DNA of 64,000 nt from Acidobacteriaceae bacterium KBS 83 (GTDB lineage Bacteria > Acidobacteriota > Terriglobia > Terriglobales > Acidobacteriaceae): contig KB906733.1 in assembly GCA_000381585.1 (NCBI GenBank), positions 62,001 to 126,000 on the forward strand, in the 5' to 3' direction. The notes under the pieces are model-generated. The model searched no databases and was not told where the DNA came from. It saw nothing but the letters and a program-made list of their open reading frames with translations. The position numbers were made by a program, and so were the translations under genes. Positions 34,235 through 42,273 of this stretch are shown piece by piece (the stretch's first letter is position 1; the number at the start of each line of letters is the position of its first letter).

Positions 34235-34768
34235 ATGGCAGCCGTGCATCCGCTGCTGGACCAGATCCGCGAGTCGCTGGCTGCCCCCCTGGCCGGCTGC
34301 TCCGCAGAGCAACTCTCCCGTTACCCCGACAATGATCCCACCCGGTGGAGTGCCCGGCAGGTCATCGAACACCTCTCTGCCACCTGGTGTTCGACTACGA
34401 ACGGCATCGAGGATCGTCTGAAAAAGGACCGGCCGCTGCGCACCCGGCCTACCTTTGCGCAGCGCTGCATGCAACTAGCGGTCTGTGAATGCGGCTACTT
34501 CCCCAACGGCCGCAAGGCGCCCCTGGCAGTGCAACCTGGCGAAACAAACGACGAGCCCCTCAGCGGCGATCAACTGATCACCCGCTTCAGCACCGCGCTC
34601 GCGGCCATGGACTTGGCACTCATTCGCATTGAGTCGCGATCAAAGAATGCGCCGGTGCTGACGCATTTCTTGCTGGGGCCGCTGAATGTGCGGCAATGGC
34701 GGCGATTTCATCGTGTGCACGCACGACATCATGCCACGCAGCTCACGCGCGCGCTTCGCGGCGCCTGA
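34235..34768 (+). CDS. DinB-like / DUF1569-type four-helix protein
   Basis: This 177-residue protein is helical. The N-terminal helix LLDQIRESLAAPLAGCSAEQ and the segment WSARQVIEHLSATW match DinB_2-type proteins. The last helix FHRVHARHHATQLTRAL supplies histidines. The three-His metal site of the DinB fold would be His in VIEHL plus two in HARHH. Members include thiol-dependent transferases and uncharacterised proteins; no substrate is readable. It is divergent to the alpha-glucosidase with a short shared promoter region. The end is convergent with the acyl-CoA dehydrogenase (21 bases apart). Confidence 0.82.
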   Translation: MAAVHPLLDQIRESLAAPLAGCSAEQLSRYPDNDPTRWSARQVIEHLSATWCSTTNGIEDRLKKDRPLRTRPTFAQRCMQLAVCECGYFPNGRKAPLAVQPGETNDEPLSGDQLITRFSTALAAMDLALIRIESRSKNAPVLTHFLLGPLNVRQWRRFHRVHARHHATQLTRALRGA

Positions 34769-34789
34769 TCACGGGCGGGGAATTGCCCG

Positions 34790-35971
34790 CTACTTGACTT
34801 GAGTCAGAAGCAGCTTGCCGATGGTCTGCAGTTGCATGTTGGATGTGCCCTCATAGATCTTGCCGATCTTCGCGTCGCGGTAGAGCTTCTCGACGGGATA
34901 GTCCTTTACGAAGCCATAGCCGCCATAGATCTCGACTGCCTTGCTCGCGGCGCGCTCCGCTACTTGGGAAGCGAAATACTTAGCCATCGCCGCTTCCTTC
35001 ACGAAGTCCAGGCCAGCATCCTTCAATCTCGCCGCGTTGTATACCATCAATCGCGTCGCCTCGATCTCAGTTGCGATCTCGGCAAGCTGAAACAGCACGC
35101 CCTGAAACTCCGCGATCGGCTTTCCGAACTGCTTTCGCTCCTTCGCATAGCGCGCCGCATGGTTCCATGCCCCCTGCGCCAGTCCAAGCATTTGCGCCCC
35201 GATACCGATGCGTCCCTCGTTGAGTGTCTCGATCGCGATCTGGTAGCCCTTCCCAATTTCTCCCAGTACGTTGGCAGCCGGTACTCTGCAGTCGTCAAAG
35301 ATCAACTCGCAGGTCGAAGAGGCGCGTATTCCTAGCTTGTCCTCTTTCTTGCCTACTGAGAAGCCGGGGAAATGCTTCTCCACCAGAAAGGCGGTAATGC
35401 CCTTGTAGCCGGCGCCGCGATCAACAGTAGCGAAGACAATGAACAACCCTGCTTCCTTCGCATTGGTGATAAACAGCTTTTGTCCGTTCAGTAGGTAATG
35501 GTCGCCCTTGCGTTCAGCCCGCGTCTCCAGCGCGAACGCGTCACTGCCGGAGCCGGCCTCGCTTAGCGCGTATGCGCCTACCATCTCCGTTGCCAGCTTC
35601 GGCAGGTATTGCTTCTTCTGCGCCTCGGTGCCCCGGCGGAGGAGTGCATTGATTGAGAGTGTGTTCTGCACATCCACCATCACGCCGACCGATGGATCCA
35701 CCGCGGAGATCTCTTCCACCGCGAGGATTGCTTCAAAGAACGTGCCCCCGGCTCCCTCATATTCAGTGGGGATTTCAATGCCCATGAGCCCAAGGTTGAA
35801 CAGTTGCGGCAACAAGGACGGATGGAAGTGCTGCTCCTCATCCATCTTCCGCACCAAAGGTCCGATGATCTCACTGGCAAATTGGCGCACAGTATCGCGG
35901 AACATCAATTCATCTTCAGAGAGCCTGCTCAGTGGTGCAGCGTGGAAAGTTTCCAGAGCGACACTCGACAT
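34790..35971 (-). CDS. Acyl-CoA dehydrogenase, short/branched-chain type
   Basis: This 393-residue FAD flavoenzyme oxidises acyl-CoA to trans-2-enoyl-CoA. The signatures are present: AYALSEAGSGSDA (FAD/substrate loop), FITNAKEA, QFGKPIAEFQGVLFQLAE and YGGYGFVKDYPVEKLYRDAK. The catalytic Glu is in KIYEGTSNMQL. Length and domain order are normal for the ACADSB/ACADS group, pointing to C4-C6 or 2-methyl-branched acyl-CoA, for example in isoleucine degradation. ETF genes are not in the window. It lies about 165 bases from the PadR gene, divergent, so control by PadR is possible but not shown. Confidence 0.95.
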   Translation of the reverse strand: MSSVALETFHAAPLSRLSEDELMFRDTVRQFASEIIGPLVRKMDEEQHFHPSLLPQLFNLGLMGIEIPTEYEGAGGTFFEAILAVEEISAVDPSVGVMVDVQNTLSINALLRRGTEAQKKQYLPKLATEMVGAYALSEAGSGSDAFALETRAERKGDHYLLNGQKLFITNAKEAGLFIVFATVDRGAGYKGITAFLVEKHFPGFSVGKKEDKLGIRASSTCELIFDDCRVPAANVLGEIGKGYQIAIETLNEGRIGIGAQMLGLAQGAWNHAARYAKERKQFGKPIAEFQGVLFQLAEIATEIEATRLMVYNAARLKDAGLDFVKEAAMAKYFASQVAERAASKAVEIYGGYGFVKDYPVEKLYRDAKIGKIYEGTSNMQLQTIGKLLLTQVK

Positions 35972-36104
35972 AATGCGAACACCTCACTTCGACGGACTGA
36001 AATGGGGGAGAAAACGTGCGGTCTCCGTCCAAACGGGAAAGTGTAGCAGGATGCGAGAGGCACGCGCATCCATCCGCAACCCTGCGAATCTGGCAACAAA
36101 AGCA

Positions 36105-36153
36105 TTGACATTGTTGGGTAAGCATAAATATTTTATGCCTATGTCTGATAGGC
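36105..36153 (+). promoter_or_regulatory. padR promoter with two overlapping palindromes
   Basis: TTGACA at 36105-36110 is a consensus -35; an AT-rich -10 candidate (AATATT, 36127-36132) follows after 16 bases. A perfect inverted repeat GCATAAA-TAT-TTTATGC spans 36122-36138. A second, GCCTAT-GTCTG-ATAGGC, spans 36137-36153 across the start codon. This is a good candidate operator for autoregulation by PadR. Confidence 0.7.
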
Positions 36154-36476
36154 CTAAGCCAATGACGCCTTCCGGCGCGCTTCCCATGTTGATTCTCCGC
36201 GTGCTCCACTCCGGGTCTCTCCACGGATATGCAATCGCGCAGCGCATTCACGTGCTCTCGAGCGAGGTCCTGGGAATCGAGGAGGGCCTTTTGTATCCCA
36301 CCTTGCAAAAAATGCTCTTGAAGGGATGGGTCACCGCGGAATGGGGGATTTCAGAGACGAACCGGAAGGTCCGCTTCTATAAGCTCACGTCCGAAGGCCG
36401 GAGGCAGCTCAAAACGGAGCTTTCCGACTATGACCGCGTTTCAAGCGCGATCCGCAACGTCCTGAACACCGCGTGA
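36141..36476 (+). CDS. PadR-family transcriptional regulator
   Basis: This 111-residue protein starts at the ATG at 36141 (MSDRPKPM); an ATG at 36135 is also in frame. It is a winged-helix PadR domain: LPMLILRVLHSGSLHGYAIA, the wing helix GIEEGLLYPTLQKMLLKGWV, then the strand pair FYKLTSEGRRQLK. It is the short form without a long C-terminal dimerisation region, as is standard for PadR proteins that sit next to large permease genes in Acidobacteriota. It is followed after 9 bases by the ADOP permease, clearly an operon. Palindromes at its promoter suggest autorepression; the inducer is unknown. Confidence 0.93.
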   Translation: MSDRPKPMTPSGALPMLILRVLHSGSLHGYAIAQRIHVLSSEVLGIEEGLLYPTLQKMLLKGWVTAEWGISETNRKVRFYKLTSEGRRQLKTELSDYDRVSSAIRNVLNTA

Positions 36477-36485
36477 CGGGAGGAA

Positions 36486-39002
36486 ATGATGGCTGAGTTG
36501 TTGCGTCGCCTTCGTTATTTGTTCCAACAGAGCCGTCTGCAACGCGAGCTCGCAGACGATATCGAGTTTCACCGCGAGATGGCTGGTCGCTCCGGCAACC
36601 GTAATTTCGGCAACGTGTTGCGCATGCAGGAGCAGGCACGCGAGGCATGGGGATGGATGTGGATCGACCGGCTGATGCAGGACCTGCACTACGCAGGACG
36701 CATTCTACTGCGCGCGCCGGGCTTCACCGTCGCTGCTGTGCTTGTGCTGGCTATCGGCATCGGAGCGAATCTCACTGCTTTCAGTCTGTTCAATCTGATC
36801 GCATTGAAGCCGCTGCCCATTCGCGATCCGCAGTCCATCGTGCGGCTGGAGCGGCGATCGCCGGAAATCATCGCAGGAGAGATGCCGTATCCAATGGTCG
36901 CCTTTTACCGGGGTCACGCCAAAACTCTCTCCGCTGTCATGGCCACGATGGGTGCTCCCCCGATGGAGTTCGAGCGCGATCTGCAACCGGTCACCGTAAA
37001 CTTCGTCACCGCCAACTACTTCTCTGAACTGGGTACTCATGCGGCACTCGGTAGCCTTCAGCTTCCTGCTCAGCAAAGCGGTCCTCCCGTGGTTGTGGTG
37101 AGTTATGGCTTCTGGCAACGCCGCTTCGGTGGGGATACTTCCATCATCGGCCGTGTGGTTCAAATTACTAAAAGGCCTGCAACGATAATTGGGGTCACCG
37201 CAGACGACTTCGCGGCGCTCGATGGTCAGGAATCCGATATATGGCTCCCGCTCCTGCAACAGCCCTACTTCGTAGAGGGTAGTAAGCTCCTCACCGACAC
37301 GGACTCCGGTGGCGAAACGCGGATGTGGGCGCGTCTCGCGGCCGGCGCTACATCCAGGGCTGCCGAGCAAGAATTGCTGGCACTGACAAATCAACTGCGC
37401 AAACAGTATCCAAAGCTGATCTGGGATCACGAGTACATCCTGAGCGAGCCTGGTGGCCACGGCAAGATCATGCGACCCGAGATGTATCAGGTAGCCGGCA
37501 TGGTGGGAGCTCTGGTTTTTCTCATCCTCGTTGTGGCATGCGCGAATCTTGGCGGTCTGATGATGGCGCGAGGCATCTCGCGCGAACACGAGATCGGCAT
37601 CCGCATCGCGATCGGCGCCAATCGCAAGCGCATCTTCAGGCAGCTCTTCACGGAGAGTCTGCTGCTGGCACTCCTCGGATCAGTTGCTGGACTCGCATTG
37701 AGCTGCATCGTCATGCGCATCACCCTCGCAGCTACGGACGCCCCGCGTTGGATGAGCGCGATTCCGGACTGGCGCGTGCTCCTGCTCACCGGCACCTTGG
37801 CCGTCCTTGTAGCTGTGCTTTTCGGGCTCGCTCCGGCATGGCAGGTTGCGCGCCAGCGCCAGCGCAGAACCTTCGCACGTCAGATTTTGATTGCTGCTCA
37901 GCTCGCCGCGAGCTCAGTGCTGCTCATTGTGGCGGCGCTGTTGGTCCGCGCTGCGCACCATGTTCTCTACACCGACCCAGGCTTCGGATACGAGCAGGTC
38001 TTCGGCATCGCGCCGGGACTGGATAGCCACGGGTACACGCCGGCAGCGGCCAGAGTCTATCTCGATGACCTCAAGAACCGCCTCCGCGCCCTTCCCGGAA
38101 CAGAATCGGTGTCTCTCTCCCAATTGCCGATGCTGGGCAATGGCGCAACCTCATATATGACTGTCGACATCGGTGGGCGTCCGATAAACGTCTATCCCAA
38201 TTGGGTGGATCCGGAATTCTTCAAGACCATGGGCATTCCGCTGTTGCGGGGACGGAATCTCCTGCCGAATGAACCAAACGCGGTCATTGTCAGTGAGTCT
38301 CTCGCGCGCAAACAATGGCCCGGCGTCGACGCCTTGAGTAAACCGCTGTGGCGCGACGGGAGTAAGAAAGACATCATCGTAGGAATCGCCGGGAACGCCC
38401 GCATCAAATCCATGAGCGATGGCGATGCGGTAGAGGCTTATTGGCCGGTGCAGCCGGCGAACATGCCCGCCATGACCTTGGTGGTCAAAACCGTGGGGGC
38501 ACCGAGCGCCCACCTGGCACAGGCCCGTGCGATTGCCGAGACCCTCAATCCAAAGTTGTTCCCCTATATCTGGCTGCTCAAGACGGGCTTCCGACAAAAT
38601 GCCGAAGGACTTGAGAAGGTCACGATGATCGTGAGCCTGCTTGGTCTCGTCGCCATTTCAATGGCGGGCATCGGCATCGTGGGACTGGTTGCATACTCTG
38701 TTTCGCAGCGCACAAAGGAAATTGCCGTTCGCCTCGCTCTCGGAGCGAAGCGTCTCCATGTGATTGCAGCCGTCCTGAAGCAGTTCTGCTGGCCCATCGT
38801 GATTGGCACGGTCGCCGGCGTTGCCACGGCAGCGGCAACATCTAAGTTTTTGCGGAAGTTTCTCTTTGGCATTGGCAACTTGGACCCATTGAGTTACGCG
38901 GGGGCCATAGCTGTGCTCATTGTTCTCGTGGGCCTTTCAGCAGTGACACCGGTTCGTCGAGCTTTGCGGCTCGATCTGGCGAGAACACTTCATTACGAAT
39001 AG
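36486..39002 (+). CDS. MacB/FtsX-type duplicated orphan permease (ADOP)
   Basis: This 838-residue protein begins with a short cytoplasmic helical region (RRLRYLFQQSRLQREL). A first FtsX-like unit comprises a helix at about 75-98, a large periplasmic MacB_PCD domain, and a three-helix block at about 340-450. A second periplasmic domain and final helices follow at about 715-835. The conserved cytoplasmic loops are present twice: REHEIGIRIAIGANRKRI and RTKEIAVRLALGAKRL. No ATPase is encoded nearby. This is the architecture called ADOP, abundant in Acidobacteriota and of unproven substrate. GGGAGG lies directly before the ATG. It is in an operon with padR. Confidence 0.93.
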   Translation: MMAELLRRLRYLFQQSRLQRELADDIEFHREMAGRSGNRNFGNVLRMQEQAREAWGWMWIDRLMQDLHYAGRILLRAPGFTVAAVLVLAIGIGANLTAFSLFNLIALKPLPIRDPQSIVRLERRSPEIIAGEMPYPMVAFYRGHAKTLSAVMATMGAPPMEFERDLQPVTVNFVTANYFSELGTHAALGSLQLPAQQSGPPVVVVSYGFWQRRFGGDTSIIGRVVQITKRPATIIGVTADDFAALDGQESDIWLPLLQQPYFVEGSKLLTDTDSGGETRMWARLAAGATSRAAEQELLALTNQLRKQYPKLIWDHEYILSEPGGHGKIMRPEMYQVAGMVGALVFLILVVACANLGGLMMARGISREHEIGIRIAIGANRKRIFRQLFTESLLLALLGSVAGLALSCIVMRITLAATDAPRWMSAIPDWRVLLLTGTLAVLVAVLFGLAPAWQVARQRQRRTFARQILIAAQLAASSVLLIVAALLVRAAHHVLYTDPGFGYEQVFGIAPGLDSHGYTPAAARVYLDDLKNRLRALPGTESVSLSQLPMLGNGATSYMTVDIGGRPINVYPNWVDPEFFKTMGIPLLRGRNLLPNEPNAVIVSESLARKQWPGVDALSKPLWRDGSKKDIIVGIAGNARIKSMSDGDAVEAYWPVQPANMPAMTLVVKTVGAPSAHLAQARAIAETLNPKLFPYIWLLKTGFRQNAEGLEKVTMIVSLLGLVAISMAGIGIVGLVAYSVSQRTKEIAVRLALGAKRLHVIAAVLKQFCWPIVIGTVAGVATAAATSKFLRKFLFGIGNLDPLSYAGAIAVLIVLVGLSAVTPVRRALRLDLARTLHYE

Positions 39003-39071
39003 CCTGCGCTTCGCCACTAGTCGTCACTGGAGGGCTTTCTTCAACCGCAGTTGCTCGATCAAGAGAGCCCG

Positions 39072-40028
39072 TCAGGCAGGCAGCCCGGGTCCTCGGTCGG
39101 CCGTTGCCTGCGAGCTGCACGGTTCCGAGCGACGCCGAGACACCCACGGCGAGCGATGCACAATCGTCAGTTTCTCTCGCGACAGTATCTTTCGCGACTG
39201 CGCACGCGCATGGTTCGCCCACGGCCCAACAGGATCGAGCTTGAGATAGACCATCCAATGGCGCAGTGCCCGGCGCCGTTCGCCGGTACGCTCGTATGCC
39301 AGCGCCAGGTTGTAGTGCGCGTCGGCATATTTCGGCACCAGGCGTATCGCCTTGCGATACGCTTCTATCGCATCCGGCAGCCGCTCCAGCTCGTCGAGCA
39401 CGTTGCCTAAGTCGAAGAAGGCCAGCGCATATCCCGGATCGGAGACGGTGGCGCTGCGGTAAAGTTCCTCGGCTCGGCGAAAGGCGCGGCGGTTATAGCA
39501 GATCGTCCCGAGATTGATCGAGGACGGCGCGTGGTGCGGGTCCAGGTGCAGCACGTGCTCGTAGCCTTCCGCTGCTTCCTCCAGTCGGCCACTTTCCTCC
39601 AGTTGCACTGCCTGCAGGAAAAGCGATGACACACGAGCTTCCAGCGCAACGGGATTGGCGCTGGTGTTCGCGACGGCGGTGAGTGCACCTGGCGTCGGTG
39701 CATCAAAGTCGAAGACAAACTGCCGTGCGATCGGCTCCATCACTGCACCGGAATGGCGAAAGAGTACGCGTGTGCCCCGACGCGTCGCCGTCGCTTCGAG
39801 CAGAGGATTGCTCATACCGGAGACTGCCTGCATGGCATCCACTGAGGCCCGTATATTGGCTACGGATACCCGATTCGCGCGCAGGTCGCGAAGTTTTCGA
39901 AGCTTGACCAGATCTTGAAAGCTGTACGAGTCGCCCGTCTCGATCAGGCCCGCACGCTCCCACGCCATTAACTGCTTGGCATGAAGGCGCAGAATGCGAA
40001 GGACGTCCTGACGGCTATATCTGCTCAC
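39072..40028 (-). CDS. MerR-like HTH protein with TPR repeats
   Basis: This protein has about 318 residues. The GTG at 40028 (MSRYSRQDVLRIL) is preferred because the domain starts there; an ATG at 40118 would add 30 unmatched residues. Residues 1-70 form a MerR-type winged helix (SRQDVLRILRLHAKQLMAWE, SFQDLVKLRKLRDLRANRVS). A middle segment may bind a partner. From about 155 to 280 there are four TPR units, for example YALAFFDLGNVLDELERLPD and ADAHYNLALAYERTGERRRA. HTH plus TPR suggests a DNA-binding protein controlled by protein contact; the target is unknown. The C-terminal 35 residues are basic and low in structure. Confidence 0.82.
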   Translation of the reverse strand: MSRYSRQDVLRILRLHAKQLMAWERAGLIETGDSYSFQDLVKLRKLRDLRANRVSVANIRASVDAMQAVSGMSNPLLEATATRRGTRVLFRHSGAVMEPIARQFVFDFDAPTPGALTAVANTSANPVALEARVSSLFLQAVQLEESGRLEEAAEGYEHVLHLDPHHAPSSINLGTICYNRRAFRRAEELYRSATVSDPGYALAFFDLGNVLDELERLPDAIEAYRKAIRLVPKYADAHYNLALAYERTGERRRALRHWMVYLKLDPVGPWANHARAQSRKILSREKLTIVHRSPWVSRRRSEPCSSQATADRGPGLPA

Positions 40029-40184
40029 AGCGCCACGCTCGTCGGGGGGCCGAAGCCCATCTGCTACCAGACTGCTAGCGCGATTATGGGGAGTCGCGAA
40101 GAGCGGTGCAAGCCACAAAGCTTAAATAAAAGAGGAAAAAGGGGTACGAAACCCAAAAGGAACCGAAGTTGGTTCCACCTTGTC

Positions 40185-40260
40185 TGGAGCCGACGACCGG
40201 ACTTGAACCGGTGACCTGCCGATTACGAATCGGCTGCTCTACCAACTGAGCTACGTCGGC
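40185..40260 (-). tRNA. tRNA-Thr (anticodon CGT)
   Basis: This is a 76-base cloverleaf on the minus strand. The acceptor GCCGACG pairs with CGTCGGC. The D arm is GCTC...GAGC. The anticodon stem GCCGA/TCGGC carries loop TTCGTAA, giving anticodon CGT (codon ACG, Thr). The T arm is ACCGG TTCAAGT CCGGT. The discriminator base is T and CCA is encoded at the 3' end. Confidence 0.97.
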
Positions 40261-40271
40261 ACTCCTAGTGG

Positions 40272-40300
40272 ATTGTAGCGTCGTAGACCCCAACGGTAAA
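40272..40300 (-). promoter_or_regulatory. Sigma-70-type promoter of tRNA-Thr
   Basis: On the minus strand TTTACC (40295-40300) and TACAAT (40272-40277) are separated by exactly 17 bases. The -10 lies 11 bases upstream of the mature tRNA 5' end at 40260, which is typical of tRNA promoters. Confidence 0.75.
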
Positions 40301-41049
40301 GCTGCCCGACCGCGTTCTGCGAACGGTCCATAACGAGTGATGACATCGTTAGATCTCGTAGTAGTGAAACAGCAGCATCTCGACCGCTCGCCCGTTTACC
40401 TCATGATGAGCTGCTGAACCGATGGCATTCGTCAGCGTGGTCACTTTACGGCCTCGAAGCCATCATTCCCATGCACGATGCATGATGAGCTAGCTGCTTC
40501 CAGAATGGATCCCGACGGGCCACGGTCGCGAGGAGCGCCGGACGCTCTAAGAATGAACTTAAGGGGCATGCGAAAGAGGCTTCATATGTCGCACCGGTAG
40601 CAAAACACCATTTACCCGATGCGCCGAGCAGTTCAGCCCGGACATATTCACAAGCGAACGCTCGAATGACCGTCGCCTCGCCCCTTTCCAACGCGAAAAA
40701 GCCACCCGGCAACAGGGTGGCTTTTTCTCTAGGGAGAATAGTTCCAACGGAGGCAAGGCCATCAGAACTTTCTTGGCGTCATAGTATGGGTGGCCTATTG
40801 GGGTGTCAAGGCCAAATGATTTTTACCGTAAACGACAGATTGTACGTGACTTGTTAGAAGTGTGCTTGCCGGCGTTTCGCAGCCGTACATTCGCCTTTTG
40901 TTCGCGTGAGTGCAAATTGTACCGGATATAAACCGCCCCATTTGTTCGCTTTAACGATGTAGCTGCACCACACTTGGTTCAATCGCGTCACTAGGCACAC
41001 GTAGCCTATCAGCCACAACAGGTGGCGCTTCCGCCACACCCCGCCTCGT
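40301..41049. other. Gene-poor stretch containing an orphan terminator
   Basis: About 750 bases without a supported coding gene. Open frames are short, lack ribosome-binding sites and show no familiar protein. The only clear signal is the hairpin at 40695-40727. A smaller inverted repeat GTGGCG-CTTC-CGCCAC at 41022-41037 follows the DUF6599 stop but lacks a T-run. Confidence 0.45.
40695..40727. terminator. Bidirectional intrinsic terminator with no adjacent gene
   Basis: The stem AAAAAGCCACCC / GGGTGGCTTTTT has a 7-base loop (GGCAACA). It is flanked by A5 and T5 and so works in both directions. The nearest stop codon on the minus strand is 323 bases away (41050). On the plus strand no gene ends here. 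Confidence 0.85.
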
Positions 41050-42216
41050 TCATCGCAGATTGAGTTTGATGAACTCCATCTCCTCCACTGAGGAGGCTGG
41101 CTTTCCCCGCGCGATCCTATAGAGCGCCCGTCCGCCTCCGAGGAAGATCCCCAGCAGGAATGTCGCGCCGCAGGCGATCAGGCAAAATGTCACGACGCCG
41201 ACCAGCAGTCGCGCAGCCTTCGTGGTCTCCGGTACATAGCCTGCCGGGTTGTTCCAAGTCACCGAGGCTTCGTAATTGACCTTCTCCAACAGCCTGCGTG
41301 CGTCTGCCGCATCGAACCCGCCGCTGGTGATTGCGACCAGCAGACCGCTGCGCCGAGTAGCCAGCGCCTGCGTGTTGCTGTTTTGCAGCGCCTCTGTAAA
41401 TGGCTGCTGCGGTTGGTTGCCCGCCTTCAGGTACGCAGCGATCGCGCGCTCTCGTTCAGCAGCGATCTGCGGGGTAGGGTACTCGATGATGGTAAGTGTG
41501 CCTTGCCCGCTCCGCAGATTGAAGTCGCCACTCAACAACTCCGGGCTCTTGCTGAAATCGACGAGTGCCGTGGGAAGCACACCGCCGCTGCGTTCGTACC
41601 CTTGGGGGCCAAGCGAGTAGCGGGTGTGCGTTTTTTCCAGGTTCGTGCGTGGCAGAAAGCCAGGCAGTGATGGAGGGACTCCGGCAGATCCCCCGATCAT
41701 CGGCAGTTTGTCGGCCAGCTCGCGTAGAGCCGCGGCGGACATGGCTGTCAGATGATCGAACTTCGCATCCACCACAGTCGCGCCATTCCAGAAGAGCACG
41801 CGATCGCCATTGGCGGCTCCGCCCTTTCCGATGTCCTCCGGAGCCATCCCTGGGATCCTGTAAAAGGTGTACGCGGCATAGGCGCCTGTAGCGTCGGCGA
41901 AACGCATCGCGCGTACGGTCACGGTGTTGATGTCGTTCTTGTAGAGACCAGAGGCGAAGTCACGGAAGCCGTCCTCTACCAGCACCTGCGCATTGCTGGG
42001 GTCCGCTGTGCCCGGCGCGGTTGTCTTATCCAGCTTGCCCTGAAGATCGAATCCAGCAAAACGCTCCGGCAACAGCGGAGCGGGCATCGCTGTCGCGACC
42101 ACTTTTTGCGAGGACGGAGACGATTGCGCGGTGAGCGGCGTCGCACACCATGCCCCCATGAGAGCCGCTAATACCAGGAATGACAGACGAACTGGATACC
42201 CGCGCAACAACATCAC
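41050..42216 (-). CDS. DUF6599 family exported protein with C-terminal membrane helix
   Basis: This 388-residue protein has a signal peptide (LSFLVLAALMGAWCATPLTA), a periplasmic region of about 300 residues and a membrane helix at about 338-362 (LLVGVVTFCLIACGATFLLG). A short basic cytoplasmic tail follows (YRIARGKPASSVEE). The sequence order (FAGFDLQGKLDKT, VTVRAMRFADATGAYAAYTF, RTNLEKTHTRYSLGPQGYER) is that of DUF6599, found almost only in Acidobacteriota, function unknown. Domain repeats (two alpha/beta lobes) are suggested by the internal similarity of AADAR- and AYAAYTF-type helices, but this is not certain. It is located just downstream of the amidase gene on the same strand (58 bases). 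Confidence 0.82.
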   Translation of the reverse strand: MMLLRGYPVRLSFLVLAALMGAWCATPLTAQSSPSSQKVVATAMPAPLLPERFAGFDLQGKLDKTTAPGTADPSNAQVLVEDGFRDFASGLYKNDINTVTVRAMRFADATGAYAAYTFYRIPGMAPEDIGKGGAANGDRVLFWNGATVVDAKFDHLTAMSAAALRELADKLPMIGGSAGVPPSLPGFLPRTNLEKTHTRYSLGPQGYERSGGVLPTALVDFSKSPELLSGDFNLRSGQGTLTIIEYPTPQIAAERERAIAAYLKAGNQPQQPFTEALQNSNTQALATRRSGLLVAITSGGFDAADARRLLEKVNYEASVTWNNPAGYVPETTKAARLLVGVVTFCLIACGATFLLGIFLGGGRALYRIARGKPASSVEEMEFIKLNLR

Positions 42217-42273
42217 GCATCATTTTACTCTTTTGATGCCGCGCTCGATCCGTTATCCCGTCCGGAGGATCGC

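Noticed and set aside
40266-40690. tmRNA or 6S RNA next to tRNA-Thr
   Set aside because: No tag-peptide frame, no tRNA-like ends and no recognisable 6S bubble; only an orphan terminator is supported.
41022-41037. Inverted repeat GTGGCG/CGCCAC after the DUF6599 gene as a terminator
   Set aside because: No T-run follows on either strand and the stem is only 6 bp.
40854-41039. 61-residue minus-strand frame in the gene-poor stretch
   Set aside because: Tempting because the interval is empty, but there is no ribosome-binding site and the sequence is unlike a folded protein.
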